64,000 nucleotides of DNA from Eunapius fragilis (GCA_963681505.1 OY811972.1:15420610-15484609), one strand, 5' to 3'; numbered from the stretch's first letter, positions 1 to 10,140 are shown. Made by a program: numbers and translations. Notes: generated from the letters alone by a model not told the origin.

Positions 1-631
1 TCACCGGTCTTGCCTGTTGATGTCATGTTGGGTCGTTTTGATAGAGAAAGAAATGATGGCAGTATTCCTCAGTACATCAAGTAGGTGAGGAAAACGCTGA
101 AGAATGCCTATGATGTGATCCGTGTTAATTTGGATGCGGCCCAGAAAAAAAAGGAAGGATGTGAAGGATAAGCACTGTTCAGAAATGAACTTTAGGATTG
201 GTGATAGGGTGTGGCTTTTTAATCCAGCAGTGAGGGTTGGTCAGGCAAAGAAGTTCTCTTCAATGTGGAGAGGGCCTTATACTGTTATTGACAGGGTAAG
301 TCCAGTAAATTACAGGATTCAGCTGATTGGAACTACGAGCACCCAAATAGTTCACCACAATCGGTTGAAGCTTTGTCATGGTGATCCAGAGAAGTCAAGG
401 GGGTCGGAACAAACGAATCAGCTGGAGAGGGATGAAGTACTTTTATCAGCCAAAGATCCATCACCTGATATGGTGTTAGGATATGAATGTCCAGGTGGAT
501 ATGTATGTACTGATGCTGATGATGAGACAATGACACAAGAGCAGCCTGTGCACCACAGACCGCAAAGAGATCGCCATCCTCCACTGATATGGACATTATT
601 ATACACATTGAATATACATCCTGGAATTTAA
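1..631 (+). mobile_element. Fossil 3' end of a Ty3/mdg4-type retroelement pol region
   Basis: The reading frame at 122-631 has the typical end of a Ty3-type integrase: a GDRVWLF motif, then a 'KFSSMWRGPYTVIDRV' stretch and a 'YRIQL' beta strand, the small barrel that follows the integrase core in this family. The sequence upstream (1-121) belongs to the same polyprotein but is not open in one frame with it. A purine-rich stretch at about 630-642 precedes a TGT-starting sequence, as expected just before a 3' LTR. Only the last part of the element lies in the window. It is incomplete here and looks inactive. Family call is from the motif order; the exact lineage is not known. Confidence 0.72.
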
Positions 632-642
632 AGAGGGAGTAA

Positions 643-1087
643 TGTGGCAAGTATAGAACTTACACGATTGGTCATATTCTATGTGTGTTATGATTGGCTA
701 TGTTATGCGTGTATATATATGGTTGGTTGCCAGGCAACCGGTTGGTTGTATTTCAGTATTATAGTTTCGATACTTGGAAAAGTATACGTACGTTACAGTA
801 GGATTTCGACCTGGTTAACGTACCCAAATTATTCATAGCGTGGTCTGCGGGTATACTTTTTAAAACCCTTGGATCAGACAGGAGTGCTAGGTGGAGAACA
901 TGTGGGGGGGTATTAGCAGTACCGACTGCAGAGAGCGGCCGCATAGGTTGTACAAGATAAAATGGCCAACGAAATCCAGATCATTTGTAATTGTAATTGC
1001 ACGGCAAATTGGAGCTCATGCTGTTTGCATCTTCTCGTCGCACCGGTCGTTTAAAAACACTTCACATATACAGGTCGTGGTTGCATA
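643..1087 (+). repeat. Candidate 3' LTR of the Ty3-type fossil
   Basis: The sequence after the purine tract starts with TGTGGCAAG, as LTRs usually start with TG, and holds no supported gene. The 3' limit is not clear because a MITE is inserted at 1088, close to or inside the presumed LTR end. No second LTR copy is in the window, so this is inferred from position only. Confidence 0.35.
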
Positions 1088-1338
1088 GTGCATAGAGAAA
1101 GGTTCCCTGCTCATGTTAAAGTTAATGGGCACTCACCGCGCTCGGCCAATATTAGAGGGAGGGGCCGTGTGTTATTGATAGGCGGGCGGTAAATGAAGAT
1201 GGTTAGCTGTTGCTGTATGTATTGCATAACAATCCTTTAAGGCGGCGCACACGGGTAATATATAAGCCATCAATTATCATAGAGTCTAACTTAATTGACT
1301 TTAACATTAAGCAGGGAACCTTTCTTTTCTCTATGCAC
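1088..1338. mobile_element. 251 bp TA-flanked MITE
   Basis: Terminal inverted repeats of about 45 bp (GTGCATAGAGAAA followed by a GGTTCCCTGCT block and an ATGTTAAAGT block) face each other, with a TA dinucleotide on each outer side (1086-1087 and 1339-1340). TA target duplication points to a Tc1/mariner-like non-autonomous element. No coding sequence is seen. The following 170 bp up to the FAAH-like gene hold nothing I can name. Confidence 0.6.
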
Positions 1339-1510
1339 TATACAACCCTACCTAAGTATATATGCATTTAATTAAAGACTTTCAGTAAAATTATCTCACT
1401 CACAAACAAAATAAGCTTTATATACGGCGGTAACAGTATTATCAATTTTATTCAGTTCACAAAATACATTTTATATACGGAGGTAACCTATTCAAGCCAG
1501 TGCTAATTAA

Positions 1511-3385
1511 CTACACAGTAGACAAAAGGTCATAAAAGGTAGATGGCTTCTTGAGCGGAAATGCCCCACTACTTTCAAGTGCCCACCCAGTTTGCAGCAA
1601 CACGTGTTCCTCATGCCAACGCCCCAGCAGCTGCATACCAATTGGTAAGCCAGATGTCGTGTATCCCACCGGTAACACAAGACCTGGAACCCCTGTGAAG
1701 TTGGCTAAACCGGTAAAGTTTATCAGCTGACCAGTAGCTGTGAAGTCGAATACCCCCTTGGATACGGCTTGCGGAGCAATCGCAGGAGCTGTTATACCCG
1801 TGGCAGGGCTCACAATGACGTCAACTTCTCCAAATATGTGTTCCATGATTGCAATTGCTCGCGTGCGCTGCCTCTGGCTGTTGATGTACTCTGTAGCGCT
1901 GACATTGTAGCCCAGTGCTACAAACATCAGCGACTCGATGTTCATCTCGTAGAAGTGGCGGTCGACGTCGGCCAGCAGGGGATTTCCCATCTCCGTAGTA
2001 CAAAGTATGAGGTGGGCCACCTTGCTGTCGTCCAGTTCGGGTATCACGATGTCTTTCACTTCGGCCCCTAGGGTCTTCATGAGATCTACAGCGGCCTTGC
2101 ATGACTTCACCACTTCCTTGCTTGCATCTTCGAAGTGATCCCAATAAACGCCCACCCTTAATCCTGACAACTTGGTTTCTCCCAGGCTTTTTAGAGGCAC
2201 CATTTTTCGGTCAGAGATAATGTCGAGAGCGATGGCACAGTCCAGAACGGAGGCGCCCAGAGGGCCGTGTGCATACAGGGAGAAAGATCCAGGTAAAATT
2301 CCTCCGTCGTCTAGAGCCTTGTGGGTGGGCTTAAGTCCGACCACACCACACAGCGAAGCAGGCATTCTGATGGAGCCACCAGTGTCGGATCCCAGAGCAA
2401 TGGGGCACAGGCCTGCAGCTATGCTCACAGCAGAACCTGACGAGCTTCCGCCGGCAAAGTGGTTAGTGTTGTAAGGATTGCGAGCGTGAAGGTTGTACTT
2501 GTTCGGGTTGGATCCTAGAGCACCTGTGCCGTACTCCTGCATGTTGGCCATGCCTATCACTACGGCTCCGGCTTCCTTCAGACGCTTCACCGAGCTTCCC
2601 TCCTCGATGCCGTTAGACAGGTGTGGCGTGAACGCGGAACCTCCTCTGAGAACGTAGGGCTCGACTTTAAACTCTCCCTTCACTGCGACGGGGATGCCGT
2701 CTAAAAGGGAGAGGGGCTTTTTCTGCCTCCACCTCTCGGTCGAGGCTGCGGCCATGGCCAACACGGCGTCGCGATTGGAGTCCACAATCGCCCTGAGAGG
2801 AGGCGAGGCGGAATTTGACTGGCTGACGTAGTCTAGTGCTTTCAAGGCTACGTCACTTGGAGTACATTTGCCGGAGCGAAAGGCTTGGACGTAGTCTGCG
2901 ACGCTGTTGAAAGCGGAGTGCTGGTGTGCATCAACAAGCTTCTCCAACTTTTGCTGGTTGGACCTGGCGTAGTCACGGTTGGGAGGCCGTGATGGCGAAG
3001 GAATAGCGAAAGCGGGGGGCTCCGGTATCTGCACATAGCTCATTGCGTCCAGGTGTTTGTACTGTGCGTATTTTGGAAGCAGGAACAATTTACCGAACCG
3101 CGAGTAGAGTAGCCTCCTGCACACTCGGAGGCCGAAACCGGAATATCGCATATCCCGGCCATCTTTTGTTTTGCCGAGGGTGACGACAGCTTTGTTTTCG
3201 GTTAGCACCGTGCTTATGGGGAGCTTTGTAACAACGGGCCTGGTCGTTAAAAAGCTGCGGCCTCCACGCGGACGAGGTATCTGAAGCAAGTAGACGACGA
3301 TGCTACTAATGAGTACTGCCAGTGCAGTACCCACTATGATCGACACACTGCACTCCATATTTGAGTCGGGACGAGCTGAACGCAT
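1511..3385 (-). CDS. FAAH-like amidase (amidase signature family), intronless
   Basis: A single uninterrupted frame of 624 residues. Family members hydrolyse amide bonds, and FAAH cleaves N-acylethanolamines at membranes. The amidase signature is complete: Lys236 in 'GIPVAVKGEF', the 'AGGSSSGSA' loop with the cis-serine at about Ser314, and the nucleophile Ser338 in 'GSDTGGSIR'. The two serines are 24 residues apart, as in mammalian FAAH. A hydrophobic segment at residues about 12-35 looks like an N-terminal membrane anchor. The C-terminal end 'KKPSTFYDLLSTV' and the total length resemble the plant-type FAAH group (about 600 residues) more than the vertebrate FAAH1 form; this placement is from memory of the family. 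Two start codons exist (residues 1 and 10). Both neighbours are transposon remains. The substrate cannot be read from sequence. Confidence 0.86.
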   Translation of the reverse strand: MRSARPDSNMECSVSIIVGTALAVLISSIVVYLLQIPRPRGGRSFLTTRPVVTKLPISTVLTENKAVVTLGKTKDGRDMRYSGFGLRVCRRLLYSRFGKLFLLPKYAQYKHLDAMSYVQIPEPPAFAIPSPSRPPNRDYARSNQQKLEKLVDAHQHSAFNSVADYVQAFRSGKCTPSDVALKALDYVSQSNSASPPLRAIVDSNRDAVLAMAAASTERWRQKKPLSLLDGIPVAVKGEFKVEPYVLRGGSAFTPHLSNGIEEGSSVKRLKEAGAVVIGMANMQEYGTGALGSNPNKYNLHARNPYNTNHFAGGSSSGSAVSIAAGLCPIALGSDTGGSIRMPASLCGVVGLKPTHKALDDGGILPGSFSLYAHGPLGASVLDCAIALDIISDRKMVPLKSLGETKLSGLRVGVYWDHFEDASKEVVKSCKAAVDLMKTLGAEVKDIVIPELDDSKVAHLILCTTEMGNPLLADVDRHFYEMNIESLMFVALGYNVSATEYINSQRQRTRAIAIMEHIFGEVDVIVSPATGITAPAIAPQAVSKGVFDFTATGQLINFTGLANFTGVPGLVLPVGYTTSGLPIGMQLLGRWHEEHVLLQTGWALESSGAFPLKKPSTFYDLLSTV

Positions 3386-3514
3386 GCGCGCGATCTTTTA
3401 ACTTACAGGAAACCCCTACACAAAATACGCCCTACGCACGTGCGTAAACATTACTGATCTGTTGATAGATAGAAAGTAACCACAGAGTACACGCAGTTGA
3501 CAGATACATCATTA

Positions 3515-3726
3515 CAGTCCACACCTCGCACTAAGGGAAAATTAACACCTCGCACTAAGAGAAAATAAGGGTAATTCATAGGGAGTTAAGCTAACTGTCA
3601 GTGTTCATAGCGGTATCTAATTTAATTAGTTACCGCTATGAACACTGACAGTTAGCTTAATTCCCTATGAATTGCCCTTATTTTCCCTTAGTGCGAGGTG
3701 TTAATTTTCCCTTGAGGTATGGACTG
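3515..3726. mobile_element. Hairpin MITE, copy 1 (TA-flanked, 212 bp)
   Basis: Almost the whole element is one long inverted repeat around a TAATTTAATTAG-type centre near 3620. The ends read CAGTCCAYACCTCGC and its complement, with TA on both sides. A second copy of the same family lies at 5238-5454. It sits about 130 bp upstream of the FAAH-like start codon, so it is close to that gene's promoter. Terminal structure suggests a Tc1/mariner-type non-autonomous element. Confidence 0.78.
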
Positions 3727-4276
3727 TACGTGTACTGTACTGTACAAATAAAATCATATTGGCGGGTATATGATTATCAGTTACACACATCGCATACAGT
3801 AGCGGTTCACTCATATATAGAAAAGTCACAACTCAGTCATTGAGAAAATAAGGCATTTCATCCACTGATCCACCAATTAGAGGGCAGCTGGTGGGTAAAC
3901 TTTTGGCACAGGGCCATTGCCTCCGCATGATCTTCAGTTATTCTTTGTATGCATTGGTTTAGACTGTCTTACCATAAATTACCAAATAAGGGAACAACAT
4001 TCTGTCCTTGTTAAGCCAGCAAGCTGAACCTGTAGGTATGGCACAGTGACAGTTGGAAACTAACAGCTTTAAAAAAACTGCCATAGTCCTGCTGATTGTT
4101 GAAAATGGAGTGGATCTGTGTATGAGATTTGATGCATGCACAGGTAAATTAACAAATGCCACTAAAATTAACCTATTTGTCCGAAGTATTAGACTGTCAC
4201 AACCTTTCAACGGTAAACAGGATATTATCGGATATTTGTACGTAAAACAACAATTTACGTTGATAATATCCTGTTT
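3727..4276. other. Stretch without recognisable gene
   Basis: AT-rich sequence between the first hairpin MITE and the next inverted-repeat element. Short frames on both strands show no family motif. A small imperfect hairpin is present at about 4213-4275 (GATATTATC and GATAATATC arms). I see nothing else. Confidence 0.5.
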
Positions 4277-5185
4277 AATAATTATTTCACCTGGTACAGA
4301 AGAAACTGTTGGTGTACTTAGCAAACCCGCCTGTGGTTGACTATGTTCCTCTCTAGATGGAATTCACTGTTCATGCGCGGCTTTGCTGTGTACATACCGC
4401 TTAGAAATCCGCCCCTTTTTTAATAGCTATGAGAGAAGGGGCGGACCAACCCTACAACCAGTTACTAGGGAAACCTTCAAACTTGCCTCTGCCATCACTG
4501 ACATTGGAGCAAGATCAGGCATTGCTGCTGATGGTTTCTGGGGAGGCCACTTTGAAAAAACGTTTTTTGACGTCAGAGTCCTTTACCCACTTGCTCCATC
4601 TAACACCACACCCACACCCAGTGCTTGCTACCGCAGACATGAAAAAGAAAAACAAAGGGCATATGAGCAACGCATCAGGGAAATAGAGCATGCCTCTTTC
4701 ACCCCCATTGTACTCTCACTACTGGTGGAATGGTTCCAATTGCAACCACTTTCTATAAACACCTGGCAGACTGGCTAGCTTCCAAATGGAACTCATCCTA
4801 CAGCCAAACCATTGGATGGTTGCGATGCCGTCTGTCCTTTTCTCTCCTCTGCTCATCCATCCTATGCATCAGAGGAGCTCGTTCATCAAAGGGGCGTGTA
4901 CCCTGCAGTGTCCCTCTGCCTGTAGACCTAGTGCACAGTGATTCACTGAATCTAGGTTCACTCTGGACTAGAAAGCAACTAGTTGATCTATATCATTTAA
5001 CTTCATTATTTAACTCGTATCTAACATAGTTATTTGAATGTATAATTACATTCCAAAAAAGATTAAGAAGCGCTTATAAACACAGCAAAGCCGCGTGAAT
5101 TCCATTTAGAGAGGAACATAGTCAACCACAGGCGGGTTTGCTAAGTACACCAGCAGTTTCTTCTGTACCAGGTGAAATAATTATT
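4277..5185. mobile_element. Non-autonomous element with ~105 bp terminal inverted repeats
   Basis: Positions 4277-4391 and 5081-5185 are inverted copies of each other with a few changes (shared blocks CACCTGGTACAGAAG, GTTGACTATGTTCC and GCAAAGCCGCG). They enclose a piece of a retroelement coding region at about 4420-5010. No clear target duplication could be defined, so the outer limits are approximate and the superfamily is not assigned. Either a DNA element captured the fragment, or the inverted arms formed around it. Confidence 0.55.
4420..5010 (+). mobile_element. Fossil C-terminal fragment of a reverse-transcriptase element
   Basis: Translated pieces carry 'ADGFWGGHFEKTFFDVRV', 'CYRRHEKEKQRAYEQRIREIEH' and 'IGWLRCRLSFSLL', a series I associate with the C-terminal part of reverse-transcriptase elements common in sponge and cnidarian genomes. 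The D...FFDVRV spacing resembles a PD-(D/E)XK nuclease. The same family occurs at 29410-30420. It is a broken fragment with no RT domain in the window. Whether the parent is a LINE-like or another retroelement class is unsure. Confidence 0.6.
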
Positions 5186-5237
5186 TTTCCGCCTGGAGCG
5201 AATGTGATAATTACCGCTGGAGCGAGCCGCTACTGTA

Positions 5238-5454
5238 CAGTCCATACCTCGCACTAAGGGAAAATTAACACCCCGCACTAAGAGAAAATAAGGGTAATTC
5301 ATAGGGAGTTAAGCTAACTGTCAGTGTTCATAGCGGTATCTAATTTAATTAGTTACCGCTATGAACACTGACAGTTAGCTTAACTCCCTATGAATTGCCC
5401 TTATTTTTCCTTAGTGCGGGGTGTTAATTTTCCCTTAGTGCGAGGTATGGACTG
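5238..5454. mobile_element. Hairpin MITE, copy 2 (TA-flanked, 217 bp)
   Basis: Same family as the element at 3515-3726: near-identical arms, same centre, ends CAGTCCATACCTCGC, TA on both sides (5236-5237, 5455-5456). The two copies differ by only a few bases, which suggests recent spread. Confidence 0.78.
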
Positions 5455-5620
5455 TACCCATCTCGAGTGTAATATAAACGCACTTTATAACTTTAAAATC
5501 CAATTACGTGTCCCTTTTAATAACCGGAGATCATATATAGATGACCGCCGAAACTTTCTGGTTATTAACTTTCTGGTTATTAAAAAAGTTTTACAAGTAT
5601 GCACAACCCCCACCCCACCG

Positions 5621-8600
5621 CTACCCCGTGACGTCCTTCTTGAGGTAGTAAGAGCAGGTCAGCTTGTGTGTCTTCCAGTGCCCCTTCTGGCAGTCGTTGT
5701 TGCAGTAGGCTACCCTCTTGCACGCCGAGCACACCCTGATCCTGTCCAGTATCTCCAGCCGACAGTTCTCACACACCTTGAACTTGTCCCTGGCCGTCCT
5801 ACGCGAGGGCAAACTGTTCGGTAAGGTTGCGGGAGGAGGAGGAGGAGGAGGGGGGACGTCTGCCGACAGCGATGGTGGAGGTTTGGTCACCTCGGTTCCC
5901 CGTGCCTCCGCCACGACCGTCGATCCATTCTCAGGCTCCGCTGGCCCAGCGGGGATACCCCCTACCCTCATCAGTGTCCCTTTCACTTCTTGTGGGGCCA
6001 CGCCCTCACTTGCAAGGCCCACCGCAACAGTGATGTCAGCTTTGACTGGTGGGTGTGGTGACTCCTCCCCCTTGGTAGCTGGACGGCCATCGGGTTTGAG
6101 GTCATTTTGTTTGGCTTCAAGCCCTCCGACCTCAGTCACGTGCTCTCCAGGATTAGTCACATGATCTCCAGTATCAGTCACATGATCTCCAGTTTGAGTT
6201 CCAACCAATAGATCACGGGCTTCTGAGTTAAACACATTGGAATATGGCAGAGTTGAGGGTTAAAGTACAAATAAAAAGAAGAGACATCACAAAAGAGTGT
6301 ATGGCCTCTCTAGGGCCTAGGACCAGTCTCTAGGGCCTAGGACCAGTCTCTAGGGCCTAGGACCAGTCTCTAGGGCTTAGGACCAGTCTCTAGGGCCTAG
6401 GACCAGTCCCTATGGCCTAGGACCAGTCTCTAGGGTCTAGGACCAGTCCCTAGGGCCTAAGACCAGTCTCTATGGCCTAGGACCAGTCCCTATGGCCTAG
6501 GACCAGTCTCTAGGGCCTAGGACCAGTCTCTAGGGCCTAAGACCAGTCTCTAGGGCTTAGGACCAGTCTCCAGGTCAATGCAAACTAACAGATGTTGCTA
6601 AAAAGGGCTCAGAGGAAATAGGATAGCAATCATGGTGGAGAGAAAGTAAAGGGTGGGGGGGTAGGAGGGGAGGAGTGGGTGGTGGGGGGGGGGGGGGCAT
6701 CAGATTAAAAAGATATTACAGCAATAGCACATTTACTGGAGCTAAATTTGTAAAAAGGGAGGGGGCGGGGCAGTTTTTACGGTATAGCAACACAATACCT
6801 GCACTGATGTTCTTCTGTTTCTTCCCTTTTGTGCTACTGCTCCTAGCTTCTCCCCCTCCTCCAACGACGACATCATCCTTTACACCTTCCCCCAGGTGAG
6901 GTACAGGCCCCGGGGCCCCCGGGGCGCACTGCCGTGGTGGTACAGGCCCCGGGGGGCCCTGCCGAGGTGATACAGGCCCCGGGGGGCACTGCCATGGTGG
7001 CACAGGTCCCGGGGGGCACTGCCGTGGTGGCACAGGTTCTGGGGGGCACTGCCGTGGTGGCACGGGTTCTGGGGGGCACTGCCGTGGTGGCACAGGTTCT
7101 GGGGGGCACTGCCGTGGTGGCAGGGGTTCTGGGGGGCACTGTTGTGGTGGTACAGGTCCCGGAGGGCACTGCCATGGTGGCACAGGTCCCAGGGGGGACT
7201 GCCGTGGTGGTACAAGTCCCGGGGGGCACTGCCATGGTGGTAAAGGCCCCGGGGGGCACTGCTGTATGTCACACATCATGGTGGGAGGTTTCCCAGCGAC
7301 CACTCCCTCCCCTGATACATTGTTCACTTTGAATACACCCTCAGTGACCTGGGGTACAGAGAGTGGCCTGACTTTCTCCTTAGGGTAGAGTGGTGAATCA
7401 CTGGATGGCTTCACCACAACGTCATTGTCCACTATGGTGGATGATGGCTCCGCCTCTTCCTCCTCCTCCCCCTCCTCATCCACAGGAACGTCTCCACCAG
7501 CTGGGGGAGTGGGAGGAGAACAATTTTGGGAGTGAAGGGGTTAAAGCGTTGAATGATGACAGAAGTACACTCAATTTGCCATCACTTCACATCACTACAC
7601 ACACATACCTTGGGTCTCAAAGCTGCTAACACCTTACCTTTCGCTGTTTCAACAGTTTTCTTCTTTTTGTTTTTCTTCTTTTTCTTCTTTGATACCTTTC
7701 CACCACCCCCACCACCACCTCCTCCACCTTCTGCACCAGCAGCTCCCCCACCACCGCCACCTCCACCCCCATAGTCTTTTCTCCCCTTCACTTCTTCCTC
7801 AATTGGCATCATTAACCCCTTCTCTCCTAGGACATTCATCAGGTTCAGGTCTTTGCCGAGGACGTAGGCCTTCACCCCAGTGTGGTCCACCGTGGTGAAA
7901 GGACTGGCCTGGGGCGGGAATGACCCGCCAGGAGGGTGGGGAGGAGGGCAGTCGGCGTCCTTACCCCTCCTCTTGTTCTTCTTCTGCTGCTTCGTCTGTT
8001 CCCTCAGCTGGTCCAAGGCACCCATCACGTGGGCATCCAGAGGTCCATCCACACCGTGTGTGAAGGGGATGGCCAGGTAACCCGCAGACGTGCTGTCCAG
8101 CCCCGTGTAGGAGAGGAGGGTCTGAGTGATGGAGGGCTTGGTCCCAGACCTCAACGCCTTCTTCTTCTCCTTCAGCTTCTTCCGCAGCTCCTCGGTGGTC
8201 TGTGCCCTAGGGGGCAGGAGGGCCGAGGTGGGCGGAGTTTTCCGCGGGTGGTTAAGGTGGGGGAACTTGCGCCTGTCAATGTTTCGGTGCTCCGCCAGAT
8301 ACTCCTCCAGCTTCTCCTGGGCGGTGAGGTGTCGTTCCGTGAACTCCTTGGCCGACACCAGTCGGGTTGGTCCCTTCTCCGACTCGGGTTGAAACGTCAG
8401 GTACCCGGTCCCTTCCTGGTGCGCAAAGACGTCGTAGTCCTTGGAGACGCACGCCTGTATCTCTTCCACGGAGGCCTCCCCCTCCAAGATGGTGGTCCCG
8501 TCCTCGGAGCTGATGATGGTGGCCTTGTCGTAGCTGCCGTCCACCTTGTAACCTTGCTTCCTGAGGGTCTCCGTGTCCACCTGGGCCACTATGATGGTCC

Positions 8601-9981
8601 TCTTCTCTCTGGGCCTGCCCCGGGAGTCCAGGAGGTTAGGGGTAGGGATGGCCTGCCTCACCACCGTCGTCTGGGGGTCCAGCTGTATCGTCGGGATTAA
8701 GTTGACGGGCGGGGCGGGGAACAGGCCCTTCTTGAAGTGAGGTTCCCAGGGCTTGGGCTTGAAGAATATACCCGGGGGGTTGCCTTTGCCGTCTTTGGCG
8801 ATGGCAGGCTTTACCCGGGAATCGTCCCTACCCCGTCGTCCTCTACCCCCCTCCTCCTCTTCGTCCTGGTCGGTGCTGCATCGCTCGTAGAACCTCCTCT
8901 GTTCCTCCTCGCTCCTCCTGTTCAGGTTATCCAGGTGGTCCTGCGGCCACACCAGAGTACCCTGCCTCTTTACCCGCTCGTGCCCGGAGGGCATCTCCGC
9001 GCCCCCGTCGATGGACCGGTACGCGGCTCTCTCGCTCTTATTAAGGTACACCTTGGGAACCCCGGAGGGTCCGAACATATCCGTGAGGAGCTTGACGTAG
9101 TGGTAGAAGCGCGGGAGCTCGAAGAGGACGAACACCACGGGGATCTTCTTCACCCCCATGGGCATCTCCAGCGACAGGTACCGCTTAAGCACACCCTCGT
9201 ACTCACCCGCGTCGAATTGCAGGACCCCGTCCCGACGGTACCGCTCCTTGAACGCCGTGTACTTCTCCACGTGCATCATCACTATGGTGACCCACATCAT
9301 GAACGAGTGCAAAGTCGGGTTGTTGAAGAGCGTGTCCCTCATGAGGTCCAGCAGGACGACAATCTTGTCCCTGTTGCAGGCGAACGTGCGCCCCATCATC
9401 TCGTACATCTCCACGTACTCGGGGGATATGCTGGTGGGCACCTGGGGGCTCGTGAGAAGCGTCTCCGTCCTCAGGCGGAGGTACTTCAGCTGCCTCAGCT
9501 CCGCGTACTCGGCCCGACACCACTCTTCGCACACGCGGCGGGCGTTCTCGAACATGAACGAGGCCACCCCCGTGTGCTGCTCCCTCCGGAGTTCTCCGTT
9601 CTCCGTCGCCGCCACCAGCATCAGCTCCAGGAGGTCGTGAAGGACCTCGTGGTGCTGTATGCAGGCGTGGTTGGCGGCCATGACAGACATCGAGGGCTGA
9701 ACCTTCACTTCGCTGGGGAGGTCGTCGCAGAGGCTACCGTTGGACGAGGCCGCGTTTTCCACCCGGCCGCAGCGCCGGCACTGGACGCTGGCCAGGCCGA
9801 CTACCCCCACGTCCAGCATGTAGACCTCCAACTTGTCTGACAGGAGGGACGACTTGTCTCGCTTGTGGCCGCACGAGCGACAGGACCTCGCTAGGATCTG
9901 GTCGGTCACGGCGTTGTGCAGACGTTTTCGGAAGTCTTCGTCGCTCTGGTCTGACTTGGCGTCCACCCGCGGACTGGCCAT
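5621..9981 (-). CDS. MYND zinc-finger protein, gene A (three exons, ~1215 aa)
   Basis: Exons that join in phase: 9981-7638, 7500-6799, 6222-5621. The start is the ATG of 'MASPRVDAKSD'. The N-terminus has two CxxC pairs (SCRSC and QCRRC, about 45 residues apart), then a helical block with 'HHEVLHDLLELM', 'RRVCEEWCRAEYAELRQ' and 'YEMMGRTFACNRDKI' that is shared with gene C. The middle is charged and has an EEEEGG run; exon 1 ends in glycine runs and a lysine-rich KKKKKKNKKKK run (possible nuclear signal). Exon 2 encodes a 'QCPPGPVPPR'-type decapeptide repeat. Exon 3 ends in a complete MYND finger (CENC...CSAC...YCNNDCQKGHW..H...C), a protein-interaction zinc module. I do not recognise the N-terminal domain, so the function is unknown; a nuclear scaffold or regulator is a guess. 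Coding GC is clearly higher than in the neighbouring elements. Confidence 0.82.
6300..6573. repeat. 20 bp minisatellite in intron 2 of gene A
   Basis: About 13-14 tandem units of CTAGGGCCTAGGACCAGTCT with a few substitutions. It lies between exon 3 and exon 2 of gene A. Gene B does not carry it in the matching interval, where homology to A has ended. Confidence 0.85.
6905..7268. repeat. 30 bp coding minisatellite in exon 2 of gene A
   Basis: About 12 tandem units of 30 bp that encode a Gln-Cys-Pro-Pro-(Gly/Glu)-Pro-(Val/Leu)-Pro-Pro-(Arg/Trp) decapeptide on the minus strand. The unit length keeps the frame. Gene B has only one such unit at the same place (about 32830-32860), so this array expanded or contracted after the duplication. 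Confidence 0.85.
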
Positions 9982-10140
9982 GTTGTTTTGAAGTGGAAAA
10001 TCGTAATATTGAAGGAATGCCGCATAAATATTCCATTGCATATAGATAAACATAACGCATACCGTATTACACACAATGATTAATTTTGCGCATAAATATT
10101 TTGCAATCATTACATAACGCATACCGTATATGCACATAAC
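9982..10140 (-). promoter_or_regulatory. Presumed promoter of gene A with a repeated 17-mer
   Basis: AT-rich sequence upstream of the gene A start codon. The 17-mer CATAACGCATACCGTAT occurs at 10051-10067 and 10113-10129. A related arrangement precedes gene B (35700-35860). No TATA box can be named with confidence. The role as a binding site is inferred from repetition and conservation only. Confidence 0.35.

Noticed and set aside
4053-4340. 95-residue plus-strand frame and its 121-residue minus-strand partner.
   Set aside because: They cross the boundary of the inverted-repeat element, show no motif and overlap on opposite strands.
6873-7332. Several overlapping frames with PPG-, GGT- or HHGSAP-type repeats.
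   Set aside because: Other frames of the 30 bp coding minisatellite of gene A; only the minus-strand frame that joins the flanking exons is taken.
8737-9840. A 367-residue plus-strand frame opposite gene A (and its twin at 34417-35520 opposite gene B).
   Set aside because: Antisense shadow of a GC-rich coding exon; no family motif, rich in His, Leu, Val and Arg as expected for a mirror frame.
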